Of a DNA stretch of 64,000 nt, positions 1 to 8,191 are shown piece after piece. Location: assembly GCF_003605125.1 (NCBI RefSeq), contig NZ_QPQT01000010.1, positions 62,001 through 126,000 of the forward strand, read 5' to 3'. How positions within the stretch are numbered: position 1 is the stretch's first letter; each line of letters opens with the position of its first letter. The notes under the pieces were generated by a model that did not search any database, was not told the DNA's origin, and saw only the letters and a program-made list of their open reading frames with translations. The DNA comes from Shewanella algidipiscicola (lineage in GTDB: Bacteria > Pseudomonadota > Gammaproteobacteria > Enterobacterales > Shewanellaceae). The translations under genes were made by a program, and so were the position numbers.

Positions 1-50
1 AATTTGTCTCCTTTAGGCGGGCCAAAAGGGGTTGAGATAGAGGCGCTTTT

Positions 51-85
51 ATAAAAAAACAGCGCCTACTATATTAGGCGCTGTT
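51..85 (-). terminator. Rho-independent terminator of the DUF4397 gene
   Basis: A 10-bp GC-rich stem (59-68 pairs with 75-84) is followed, in the leftward direction, by a run of T on the minus strand (A-run at 53-59 on the plus strand). It lies downstream of the leftward lipoprotein gene that ends at 249. Nothing else recognisable lies in bases 1-248. Confidence 0.7.
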
Positions 86-248
86 GTGGTTGGTCTCATC
101 AGTAATCGCTGCGCCATTGAAATACTATGGTCAGCGTAACCTTGTGTTGCAATGCACTATCATCAAAGCGCTATGGCTGAAGCGTTGCAGTTTAAAGAGC
201 TGCCACTCAAGACAAGTAGCTTATAAGACAATCATTTAACAGCAATAA

Positions 249-1622
249 CTAAAGCGCTGGCACAAAATCATCCATTAAAATCACTCCAAGTGGAGTGCCA
301 CCATTTGCGGCATCTACCGCCGCCACGCTGTAGAGGTTACCCGCCGCGAGCGTAACATTGAGTGGTCCAATCGCCGCCGTTTTACTGCCAGTGCCTGTTA
401 CTGTGACCACATAATCGCCAGCAGGCACGGACAAACTGCCCGATGTGGCTTTAAATGGCACATTGCTAAGTGCTGGTGTGGCAGCGGTAATATCACTGCT
501 TGGAGTGAGGTAGATATCCACATTACCCGCCGAATAAGAGGCGTGAATAATATTGAGTTTGGCCTCAGTTGCGACTCGGCGACGATCTTCCATCACCACT
601 AATGGTGCAATATCACTATCGCTTAACGAGCCTACCGCCAATACGCTATAGCTGGCGCCTTGCGCTAGCGTCACAGGCGCGGCATCAATGACCACTAGGC
701 TGTTGTCTGCATCGGCTGCCACGGTAATGGTATGGTCGCCATCAGGCACATTAAGGTAGTCGGTCAATTCGCTAAAGCTAAGCATATCAACCGCAGGGGT
801 GGCCGCGCCGTTGAGGAAGATATCGACCGCAGGGGCATCAGCTACTGCATGAATGGCTCGCACATCACTGCCTGTCATGGTGTCTTGTAGCACCAGCTGT
901 GCATCATCTAAGGCGACCAGAAGTGCTACAGGTGAATCACCGGTGGCAGCATTAGGGATGGCGCTTATCAGGTAATCATTGCCAGCTTGCAATGGGACAG
1001 TGCCAGAATCAAACACCGGCGTTTTTTGCCCAGATGCGGTAATGCGGATCTGATAATCGCTGGCTAAGATCTCAAGCTGATCGCTGACATCGAGGAAGTT
1101 AGCCGACAAGGTGGGCGCCTGAGATGTGATATCGACTCCCGGTGCGGTGACATAAATATCCACTAAACCGACATCAGATGCGCCGTGCAATACTTGTACA
1201 CGGGCGTAATCGGTAGCGATGTCACTGACCGCATTGGCGATGAGTTTGAGTTGCAGCGTGTCGTCTGTCACCTTGCCAACGGCGACGGCGGTGTATTGCA
1301 TCTCTGCCATGGCATCCAGCTCAGCGGTTAATACCTCAAGCACTGAGCCATCGGCTAATTGGGCATCGACGCCAATGGCATAGGTATCAACTGGAACGGT
1401 CGTAAAACCGCTGGACACGGCATAATCGACGTCAGTGAGTAACGCGGCGCCGTTGGCATTGACGTTCACCTTTGGGGCATCGACGCCAGCATGGATCACA
1501 CGTACCTGTGTTTCAAGCATGGGCTCGGGTAACTTGATAATATCGTCATCATCGTCATTACACGCGCTCAAACCAAACATCACGCTTGTACTGAGTAGTA
1601 TCGCAGGGTATATCCGTTTCAT
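249..1622 (-). CDS. DUF4397 repeat lipoprotein
   Basis: This is a 457-residue secreted protein with a lipoprotein signal: a hydrophobic N-terminus and the lipobox LSAC, with the Cys near residue 21, followed by an acidic NDDDDD stretch. The mature part contains about four repeats of the DUF4397 type, each beginning with a motif such as VRVIHAGVDAP, VQVLHGASDVG, VRAIHAVADAP or LNIIHASYSAG and followed by VDIYL-like strands. The family is a beta-rich extracellular or periplasmic domain of unknown function. The Asp after the Cys region could favour inner-membrane retention under the E. coli +2 rule, but this is uncertain in Shewanella. It is a single-gene unit, divergent from the azoreductase gene, with a clear terminator on its downstream side. 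No enzymatic residues are evident. Confidence 0.85.
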   Translation of the reverse strand: MKRIYPAILLSTSVMFGLSACNDDDDDIIKLPEPMLETQVRVIHAGVDAPKVNVNANGAALLTDVDYAVSSGFTTVPVDTYAIGVDAQLADGSVLEVLTAELDAMAEMQYTAVAVGKVTDDTLQLKLIANAVSDIATDYARVQVLHGASDVGLVDIYVTAPGVDITSQAPTLSANFLDVSDQLEILASDYQIRITASGQKTPVFDSGTVPLQAGNDYLISAIPNAATGDSPVALLVALDDAQLVLQDTMTGSDVRAIHAVADAPAVDIFLNGAATPAVDMLSFSELTDYLNVPDGDHTITVAADADNSLVVIDAAPVTLAQGASYSVLAVGSLSDSDIAPLVVMEDRRRVATEAKLNIIHASYSAGNVDIYLTPSSDITAATPALSNVPFKATSGSLSVPAGDYVVTVTGTGSKTAAIGPLNVTLAAGNLYSVAAVDAANGGTPLGVILMDDFVPAL

Positions 1623-1864
1623 GCATCCTTCCTCTATAACAGTTGATTAACATCAGCTATCTACGGCGAGATAAGAGCACAAGATCACAAAAAAAGGGGG
1701 ATAAAAAACGATTCACCACCTTGCTTGTTAATTAATCAAATAAAATCAATGCGATATCATTTAGCCTTTGCTTATTCCTAATTCGTACCGGTCTGTAGGG
1801 AGGAGTGGTTGGTTTTACAATTCGATTTTATCGATTGTTTTGTCGCATTTTATGCGCTTTAGTT

Positions 1865-1886
1865 TCGATTAATCGATAATTATAAT
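1865..1886 (+). promoter_or_regulatory. Putative azoR promoter with TCGATTAATCGA palindrome
   Basis: A perfect 12-bp palindrome TCGATTAATCGA (1865-1876) sits next to a consensus -10 hexamer TATAAT (1881-1886), about 32 bp before the azoR start. Two more TCGATT copies lie just upstream (about 1822-1837). The layout suggests a transcription-factor operator overlapping the promoter; the regulator is unknown. The rest of 1623-1864 is AT-rich and holds no gene. Confidence 0.4.
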
Positions 1887-1917
1887 GGCTCATCTTTAGT
1901 CGGTATTGGAGTGTGTT

Positions 1918-2511
1918 ATGGCGAGTGTATTGGTTTTAAAATCGAGTATTTTGGGTGAGTATTCTCAATCGGCTAAGTTAGTTGATGAGTTGCTACAAGA
2001 GTGGCAAGTAGAGGGGGCTAAGGTGACGGTGCGAGATTTAGCTGAGCAGACATTACCCGTGCTTGACGGTGAAATTGCACTAGCATTAAGAGGGGCTGAG
2101 AATCTATCGGATAAGCAGCAACAAGCTGTCGCAGTCTCTGATGAGCTGATTGCCGAGCTTAAGGCTCACGATACCCTGATCATCGCAGCCCCCATGTACA
2201 ACTTTAGCATTCCGACGCAGCTAAAAAACTGGATCGATCTGATCGCGCGTGCCGGTGTGACCTTCACTTATACCGATACTGGTCCACAAGGCTTGATCCA
2301 AGGTAAACGGGCCGTTGTTGTCACCACTCGTGGCGGTGTGCATAAAGCCGGCGAGACAGATCATGTGGTACCTTACCTTAAGACGGTATTAGGCTTTATT
2401 GGTATTGAAAATGTCGATACCGTTTATGCCGAAGCGCTCAATATGGGCCCAGAAGCTGCCGAGCAAGGGATGCAACAGGCGCAGCAAGAGATTAAGCTAC
2501 TGGTCGCTTAA
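1918..2511 (+). CDS. azoR: FMN-dependent NADH-azoreductase
   Basis: This 197-residue flavodoxin-fold quinone/azo reductase closely matches E. coli AzoR (201 residues). It has the N-terminal FMN-binding loop [15 protein letters not shown], the conserved block [17 protein letters not shown] and the [11 protein letters not shown] strand-loop. The family is a homodimer that uses NADH and FMN to reduce quinones and azo compounds by two-electron transfer, giving protection from thiol-active quinones. The start was set at the ATG at 1918 because GGAG lies 6 bases upstream; an in-frame TTG at 1906 would add four residues but has no such site. It stands alone, convergent with the pigment cluster. Confidence 0.93.
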   Translation: MASVLVLKSSILGEYSQSAKLVDELLQEWQVEGAKVTVRDLAEQTLPVLDGEIALALRGAENLSDKQQQAVAVSDELIAELKAHDTLIIAAPMYNFSIPTQLKNWIDLIARAGVTFTYTDTGPQGLIQGKRAVVVTTRGGVHKAGETDHVVPYLKTVLGFIGIENVDTVYAEALNMGPEAAEQGMQQAQQEIKLLVA

Positions 2512-2553
2512 TCCGCTCAAAGCTTACATTCCTTAAGCCTTGGCCGAATATTT

Positions 2554-2581
2554 ACATGGCGTAACCTAGGTTACGCCATGT
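2554..2581. terminator. 28-bp perfect palindrome between convergent transcription units
   Basis: ACATGGCGTAACCT and its exact reverse complement are adjacent, making a 28-bp perfect palindrome midway between the azoR stop (2511) and the last gene of the pigment cluster (stop at 2622). It is followed by T-rich sequence to the right. Position and symmetry fit a bidirectional terminator. Confidence 0.65.
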
Positions 2582-2621
2582 TTCATTATGCCACTGCCAA
2601 TCACGGCTTTACTGTGTCAGT

Positions 2622-3863
2622 CTAGTCGCGCCAGCGTTTAAAGATCAGTGAAGTATTGATCCCGCCGAAGGCAAAGTTATTGCTCATCACATACTCTGTT
2701 TCTAGCTGGCGAACGCCATCTTTAATATAATCGAGTTTGCCGCAGGCCGGATCCACATGCTGCAAGTTTAGCGTCGGCGCAAACCACCCCGCATTCATCA
2801 TCTCAATCGTTAACCAAGCCTCTAGCGAGCCGCACGCCCCGAGTGTATGACCAGTGTAGCTTTTGAGCGACGAGATAGGCATCTGCTGACCGAATACAGC
2901 CTCAGTCGCTTGAGTTTCGGCAATATCACCGCGGTCGGTGGCCGTGCCGTGAGCGTTAACATAGCCTATGGCTTGGGGTGCGAGCTGGGCATCTTTTAAT
3001 GCCAAGCGTATCGCCACTTCCATGGTGTCGGCATTGGGCTGGGTCACGTGTAACCCATCGGCATTGGTGCCAAAGCCCACCAGTTCGGCGTAAATTTTCG
3101 CGCCGCGCGCCTTGGCGTGTTCAAGCTCTTCTAGCACTAAGGTACAGGCACCTTCACCGATAACCAGCCCGTCGCGATCGCTATCAAAAGGGCGCGGCGT
3201 CATGCTGGGCTGATCATTTTGAGTGCTGGTGGCAAACAGGGTGTCGAACACCACAGCTTCGGTTGGGCAAAGCTCTTCGGCGCCGCCGGCTAGCATCAGA
3301 TCTTGCAGACCAAATTTGATCGCTTCATAAGCATAACCTATGCCTTGGCTGCCCGACGTACAGGCACTGCTGGTGGTGTGCACTCGGCCTTTTAAACCAA
3401 AAAACACCCCCACATTGACCGCGGTAGTATGGGCCATCATGCGTATATAGCTGGTGGCGGTGACGCCAGACATATCGCCAGTTTTCAACATGTCACCAAA
3501 GGCGATGAGCGGATCGGTACTGCCCGTCGATGAGCCGTAGGCGATGCCCATGGCGCCAGAACTGACCACTGGATCGTCAAACAGATTGGCATCAATTAAG
3601 GCTTTTTCGCTAGCCCATGTGGCCATGACAGAGACACGACCCATGGCGCGGATCTTTTTACGCGAATAGTGCGCAGGTTTATCGAAGTCGTTGATGGGGG
3701 CGGCGAGGCGCGTATTTAAACCGTCATATTTGTCCCACTCATCCATGCGCTGCACACAATTTTGTTGTGCCTGTAACCGCTTGGCAATGGTTGGCCAGTC
3801 GTGGCCCAATGCACTTACACCACCGACTCCGGTGATCACTACACGTCTTGTCGAACTTGTCAT
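2622..3863 (-). CDS. Beta-ketoacyl-ACP synthase of the aryl polyene cluster
   Basis: This 413-residue FabF-type condensing enzyme carries the full Cys-His-His catalytic set: nucleophile in TTSSACTSGSQG, His in VNAHGTATDRGD and His in SYTGHTLGACGS. The C-terminal NNFAFGGINTSL glycine-rich block is present. It would catalyse decarboxylative Claisen condensation of malonyl-ACP onto the growing polyene chain. It is the last gene of the leftward cluster, and its ATG overlaps the stop of the reductase gene by one base. It corresponds in position and type to the ApeR ketosynthase of characterised aryl polyene clusters. Whether it starts or elongates chains cannot be told from sequence alone. Confidence 0.88.
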   Translation of the reverse strand: MTSSTRRVVITGVGGVSALGHDWPTIAKRLQAQQNCVQRMDEWDKYDGLNTRLAAPINDFDKPAHYSRKKIRAMGRVSVMATWASEKALIDANLFDDPVVSSGAMGIAYGSSTGSTDPLIAFGDMLKTGDMSGVTATSYIRMMAHTTAVNVGVFFGLKGRVHTTSSACTSGSQGIGYAYEAIKFGLQDLMLAGGAEELCPTEAVVFDTLFATSTQNDQPSMTPRPFDSDRDGLVIGEGACTLVLEELEHAKARGAKIYAELVGFGTNADGLHVTQPNADTMEVAIRLALKDAQLAPQAIGYVNAHGTATDRGDIAETQATEAVFGQQMPISSLKSYTGHTLGACGSLEAWLTIEMMNAGWFAPTLNLQHVDPACGKLDYIKDGVRQLETEYVMSNNFAFGGINTSLIFKRWRD

Positions 3864-4588
3864 TAAATCATGCCACCATTAACTGAAATAACCTGACGGG
3901 TGATATAGGCGGCGTCTTCTGACATTAAGAAGTTCGCCAGCCCAGCGATTTCTGCCGGGGTGCCCATGCGGCGCATCGGCACCAGCTGTTTAACCATATC
4001 GCTTGGAATATCGGTTACCATGTCGGTTTCGATAAGGCCCGGCGCGATACAGTTAACGGTAATTTTACGTTTTGCCAGCTCTAAACTGAGCGCCTTGGTT
4101 GCACCAATAATCCCCGCTTTAGAGGCGCTGTAATTGACCTGACCGCGATTTCCGGCAATGCCAGACACTGACGCCATGGTGATAATGCGCCCACCTTGGC
4201 GGGTTTGGATCATCGGCATGGTGCAGGGATGGATCACATTATAGAAACCGTCGAGATTGGTGTGCACCACGCTGTCCCATTCTTGCTCGCTCATGGCGGG
4301 AAAGGCGGTGTCGCAATTAATGCCGGCATTTAACACCACGCCATAATAGGCGCCATGCTGCGCGATATCGGCCTCAATGGCCGCCTTGACGCCAGCACGA
4401 TCGGCCACATCAAATTGCAGGCAACTGACCTGTGCGCCTAAGGCTTGTAACTGCGCTTGGGTGGCGTTAGCGGCATCTTGATTGCGGTGAAAATGCAGCG
4501 CAATATCAAACCCATTGGCCGCCAGTTTGAGGGCGATGGCTTTACCTATTCCGCGGCTAGAGCCTGTGACTAATACGCGTTTATTCAT
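3863..4588 (-). CDS. 3-oxoacyl-ACP reductase (FabG-like, ApeQ type)
   Basis: This 241-residue short-chain dehydrogenase has the Rossmann motif TGSSRGIGKAIA near residue 8, the NAG strand motif (VLNAGIN), catalytic Ser in ASVSG, the YSASK Tyr-Lys pair and a C-terminal NGGMI typical of FabG. It would use NADPH to reduce the beta-keto group after each condensation. It lies between a dehydratase and a ketosynthase with overlapping or abutting codons, so it is translated as part of one operon. Confidence 0.88.
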   Translation of the reverse strand: MNKRVLVTGSSRGIGKAIALKLAANGFDIALHFHRNQDAANATQAQLQALGAQVSCLQFDVADRAGVKAAIEADIAQHGAYYGVVLNAGINCDTAFPAMSEQEWDSVVHTNLDGFYNVIHPCTMPMIQTRQGGRIITMASVSGIAGNRGQVNYSASKAGIIGATKALSLELAKRKITVNCIAPGLIETDMVTDIPSDMVKQLVPMRRMGTPAEIAGLANFLMSEDAAYITRQVISVNGGMI

Positions 4589-5100
4589 GAGTTATCTTCC
4601 CTATTGTCTTGGCTGCTTTGAGCTATATAGGCTTGGGTGTCTTGCGGCTGAAATACATTGATGTTGGCCGTCGCCACAAGGGTAGCTTGGTGCAGAATTT
4701 GGCAGTCAAACACCGCCAACCCGCTCTCTTCTTGATATAGGCGACTGACCCTGATCTGGTAACGCTGCCCCAATTGGTACGCCTTAATGTGCAGCTGGAG
4801 TTTACGGGTGCCCAGCAGAAATCCTACGCGGATAGGCTGCTGCTTGGCGGTGGCTTCAATTCCCGCAAGCGCGGCGATGCTTTGCGCCATATATTCTATT
4901 CCCACATAGTTGGGCACAGATTGGGCCTTGTCATCAAAATAGGGGCTGCTAGGTTGAATAAATACCTCGCTCAGCAAGGTGTCTGGCTGATGTTCAAGCA
5001 GCCGATCGATCAAGATCATAGGCGCGCGATGGGGCAGATAATCGGCCACATCGAGCAGCGCTAATGGGGAGTTTGGGTTGTGGGTATTGCTCTGGTTCAT
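4585..5100 (-). CDS. 3-hydroxyacyl-ACP dehydratase (ApeP type, hotdog fold)
   Basis: This 171-residue hotdog-fold protein has the N-terminal LPHRAPMILIDRLLEH motif, which contains the likely catalytic His, and the helix segment YVGIEYMAQSIAALAGI. It would dehydrate the 3-hydroxyacyl intermediate to keep the conjugated double bonds of the polyene. The ATG at 5100 was chosen because it falls just after the upstream gene's stop (5105); a longer reading from 5157 would begin with an unrelated stretch inside that gene. It is one of two dehydratases in the cluster, as in known aryl polyene systems where ApeI and ApeP act together. Confidence 0.82.
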   Translation of the reverse strand: MNQSNTHNPNSPLALLDVADYLPHRAPMILIDRLLEHQPDTLLSEVFIQPSSPYFDDKAQSVPNYVGIEYMAQSIAALAGIEATAKQQPIRVGFLLGTRKLQLHIKAYQLGQRYQIRVSRLYQEESGLAVFDCQILHQATLVATANINVFQPQDTQAYIAQSSQDNREDNS

Positions 5101-5104
5101 TGGG

Positions 5105-6337
5105 TTACATCTCGGGGCGGCAAAAAATAACGCTGGCGTTACTGCCACCAAAGGCAAAAGAGTTACTCATGACATAGCGTAGCGCGCACGCTTGGGCATT
5201 ATCACTGTGAGCGGGCACAAAGCGCAGTGGCGGATTGTTATCGTCCCACTGCTGATCGCCCAACTGCGGCGGTAAGCGCCCACTTGGATTACGGGCTGAT
5301 AAGAGTAAATAACAGAAGGCCGCCTCGATGGCACCCGCTGCGCCAAGGGCGTGGCCTGTTAAGGGTTTAGTGGAGCTCACCCAAGGTAAGTCATCGGCAA
5401 ACACTTGGGCTATCGCGCGGCTTTCCATGGCATCATTTTTGATGGTTGCGGTGCCGTGCAGGTTAATATAGTCGATCTGTTTGGCGCTAATATTGGCCTG
5501 CTTAAGCGCCATTTCGATAGCGGCGATGGCGCCAAGCCCCTCAGGATGAGGCGCCGACATATGATGGGCGTCGCTCGACTCTCCCACACCAGCAAGCATC
5601 ACGTCCGCGCGGCCTCTGATTAAGGTAAATAGTGCCGCACCTTCGCCAATATTGATGCCGTCGCGGTTGGCGCTAAAGGGTTGGCAGTGACCTTTGGAGA
5701 TAGATTCTAACGAATTGAAGCCATTTAACGTTAGCTTACACAGGCTATCGGCGCCGCCCACAATCACCATATCGCACAGGTTTGCCGCCAATAAGCGTTT
5801 AGCACTGGCAAACACCTTGGCGCTGGATGAGCAGGCCGTCGACACAGTATAACAGGGGCCTTTAAGGTTGAAATAGTGCTGTAAAAAGTCGCTGCTATTA
5901 CCCAATTCCTGTTTGGAGTAGAGGTAATCATCGGGCAGCACGCCGTGCTCGGCGCGATAAGCCAGTGCCTTTTCGCCTTTGGCGATCCCCGAGGTGCTAG
6001 TGCCTAAGATAATGCCGATACGATCGGCACCATACTGAGCTTTCGCCTGCGTCACTTGCTGCTCAATCTGCATGGCGGCCACCAAGAGTAATTGATTGTT
6101 ACGGCAATCGAAGCGCAGCAGCGGGTCAGGGATGGCCAGCAAGGGAGAGGTGACCGCCCCGACCAATATGCGCTGCTCGGGGATCAGATCATCACGCCAC
6201 AGCATCCCTTGGGTATCACCATCTAGCAGGCGTTGTAACACCTGCTCTTGCGTGTGCCCCAGTGGGGTACAAAGACCTAAATGGGTGATTGCTATCTCTG
6301 TCATCATGTTGGTTCTTATGGTTTGTGAGAGTGACAT
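5105..6337 (-). CDS. Beta-ketoacyl-ACP synthase (ApeO type)
   Basis: This is a second FabF-like condensing enzyme of about 410 residues with an intact Cys-His-His set: STACSSSAK (nucleophile Cys), NLHGTATIKND and KPLTGHALGAAG. The C-terminal NSFAFGGSNAS block is complete. Aryl polyene pathways use a catalytic ketosynthase partnered by an inactive chain-length-factor-like subunit; the partner here would be the product of 18595-19329. The start is uncertain: ATG codons lie at 6337, 6307 and 6304, the last beginning MTEIAITHLG, which aligns best with the family N-terminus. A TTG at 6349 is least likely. Confidence 0.86.
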   Translation of the reverse strand: MSLSQTIRTNMMTEIAITHLGLCTPLGHTQEQVLQRLLDGDTQGMLWRDDLIPEQRILVGAVTSPLLAIPDPLLRFDCRNNQLLLVAAMQIEQQVTQAKAQYGADRIGIILGTSTSGIAKGEKALAYRAEHGVLPDDYLYSKQELGNSSDFLQHYFNLKGPCYTVSTACSSSAKVFASAKRLLAANLCDMVIVGGADSLCKLTLNGFNSLESISKGHCQPFSANRDGINIGEGAALFTLIRGRADVMLAGVGESSDAHHMSAPHPEGLGAIAAIEMALKQANISAKQIDYINLHGTATIKNDAMESRAIAQVFADDLPWVSSTKPLTGHALGAAGAIEAAFCYLLLSARNPSGRLPPQLGDQQWDDNNPPLRFVPAHSDNAQACALRYVMSNSFAFGGSNASVIFCRPEM

Positions 6338-6341
6338 TAGG

Positions 6342-6929
6342 TTACTCAACCGGCCTTATGTGCAGTGTCAGTTCTGCTGGGACAACCGCCAGATCCACCT
6401 GAGCTTGCCAAGGTTGTGGCTGACTATAGCGAATATCAATAATGTTGGCCTCGTTGTCGTTAGCATAAAGCCTGCGGCACAGCGGCGCATCACATTTAAC
6501 TGTAGTCATTGTAGCGCCATGTAAATGGCGATTAACAGTCTCTGTCGGCCAATAAATAAGTTGCAGCAATCCCAGCAGGTATTCGGCTTTAAATTGCTCG
6601 CCGAGTATCCGACTTTGCAGGCTGTCGAGTCGCTGACCATCGAAGGTCAAGGTAAATAGCGCCTGCCCCAGTGGCGCGAGGCCGACCAGAGTGAGTTGCT
6701 GCGAGCTGAGTTCGAGTTGGCTCAATAATTGGTGCCGATTGCCTGCGATGCTTAAGTCAACCTGCAGGCTTTGGCTACGGAGCGGCTCATTGAGCAGCGG
6801 CGCTAAACAGTAGCTGACCTCACTGGCTAGCGGCATACAGGTTTGCCGCTGCAGATGTTGGCTACATCCGCTAAGGGCAAGGGCGATAAACACGCTTAGC
6901 GCAAAACCTAAGTGCTTAACTGCGGTCAT
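6342..6929 (-). CDS. DUF3261-type lipoprotein of the pigment cluster
   Basis: This 195-residue protein starts with a lipoprotein signal peptide ending in LALSGC. The mature part is predicted beta-rich and periplasmic, with several Cys residues (QTCM, SYCLAP, KCDAPLCRR). DUF3261 lipoproteins recur in aryl polyene clusters next to the exporter and LolA-like genes, so a role in moving or anchoring the finished lipid at the outer membrane is inferred. The ATG at 6929 overlaps the stop of the flavoprotein gene as ATGA; a GTG six bases upstream is also possible. Confidence 0.75.
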   Translation of the reverse strand: MTAVKHLGFALSVFIALALSGCSQHLQRQTCMPLASEVSYCLAPLLNEPLRSQSLQVDLSIAGNRHQLLSQLELSSQQLTLVGLAPLGQALFTLTFDGQRLDSLQSRILGEQFKAEYLLGLLQLIYWPTETVNRHLHGATMTTVKCDAPLCRRLYANDNEANIIDIRYSQPQPWQAQVDLAVVPAELTLHIRPVE

Positions 6930-8191
6930 TGGCACAGCTCGACAATCATATTGAGTCGCCGCTCAGACTCTGTCACAAAGGGGTTGTTTTCATCCCAAGC
7001 GTAGCCAGCCAAGATCGCGCTAATCATCTGTTTGATTTTGGGGTTGGGTGACTCATAAAAAATCACGTCTTGAAAACGGCCGTCATACCAAGCCTGCACA
7101 TAGGTGCGAAAGGTGTCGACGCCGCGCATGAGTGGCGTGGCGTACTCGGCTTGCCAATCAACGCTTTCCCCCTCTAGCTGCCTGACGATGCAACGCGTTG
7201 CCATCGACGCCGATTGCATGGCGATGGTGACCCCAGATGAAAACACCGGGTCGAGAAACTCCCCCGCGTTGCCTAATAGGGCAAACTTGTCGGTTGCCAG
7301 CGTGCTGACGTTGGCCGAATAGCCCGCTAGGCGACCACATTCTCTGACAATCTTGGCCTTAGCCAGTAGCTGTTTTAGGTACGGCTCTTGGTTTACTAAG
7401 CGCATCAATATGTTGCTAGTATCAGTCTCTAAGTCGCCCAATAGGTGAGGCTCTGCCACCACGCCCAGTGAGCAGCGGCCATTACTAAAGGGGATCAGCC
7501 AGTACCAGATATCTCGATTATCAGGATGCACGCTGATTAAGATTTTATTGCGGTCGAATGGGCGATCGCCCAGCTCAACCTTATCGATATTGTCTTCGAT
7601 ATGGGTAAAAATGGCGGTGCGGCTAGGTAAGCTTGACGGGCGCTCTAACTGTAAGAGGCGCGCTAACACTCGGCCGTAGCCGCTGGCATCGAGCAGGTAC
7701 TCGGCGCTTATTTTATAGGAGTGCTGGGCGCTATCGACAATGGTGAGCGTCGGCGTCGCCGACAAGTCAACGGCGGCGACGGTGTCGCCATAGCGGATCT
7801 CAACCCCTTGCTTAGCGGCTGTATCGGCCAATAATTTATCGAAATGGCCGCGCTCGACTTGATAAGTGGTGCCGGGGCCAGGGGTGAATTTGTTGGTAAA
7901 ATCAAACATGGTCGAGCGGCCTTGCCAATTAAAGGCGGCGCCATTTTTAAATTGGTAACCCGCCTGATTAACCGCTTCTAGCATGTTGGCTTCTTCTAAC
8001 ATCTGCATACAACAAGGCAGTAGACTTTCGCCAATAGAAAAGCGCGGAAAATGTTGTTTTTCAATCACCAAGACTCGCTTACCTTGCTGATGTAGTAGGC
8101 TAGCTGCCACGCTTCCTGATGGGCCTGCACCTATGATCACAACATCATAATGGCCTGTTTGTGGTGCGTTAGCATGGGTTGAGTCGGTCAC
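6926..8191 (-). CDS. FAD-dependent oxidoreductase with flavin-halogenase signature
   Basis: This 421-residue flavoprotein has the N-terminal dinucleotide motif VIIGAGPSGSVAAS and the IGESLLP motif common to the tryptophan-halogenase superfamily. It also has the exact WxWxIP hexamer (WYWLIP, residues 229-234) that marks FADH2-dependent halogenases, and a later GNAGEFLDPVFSSG flavin loop. Family members halogenate, hydroxylate or dehydrogenate aromatic or polyketide substrates. Such a gene is common in aryl polyene and flexirubin clusters, where its reaction is usually unproven. It begins at a GTG at 8191 that overlaps the exporter gene's stop as GTGA. Halogenation of the aryl head group is an inference. 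Confidence 0.82.
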   Translation of the reverse strand: MTDSTHANAPQTGHYDVVIIGAGPSGSVAASLLHQQGKRVLVIEKQHFPRFSIGESLLPCCMQMLEEANMLEAVNQAGYQFKNGAAFNWQGRSTMFDFTNKFTPGPGTTYQVERGHFDKLLADTAAKQGVEIRYGDTVAAVDLSATPTLTIVDSAQHSYKISAEYLLDASGYGRVLARLLQLERPSSLPSRTAIFTHIEDNIDKVELGDRPFDRNKILISVHPDNRDIWYWLIPFSNGRCSLGVVAEPHLLGDLETDTSNILMRLVNQEPYLKQLLAKAKIVRECGRLAGYSANVSTLATDKFALLGNAGEFLDPVFSSGVTIAMQSASMATRCIVRQLEGESVDWQAEYATPLMRGVDTFRTYVQAWYDGRFQDVIFYESPNPKIKQMISAILAGYAWDENNPFVTESERRLNMIVELCQ

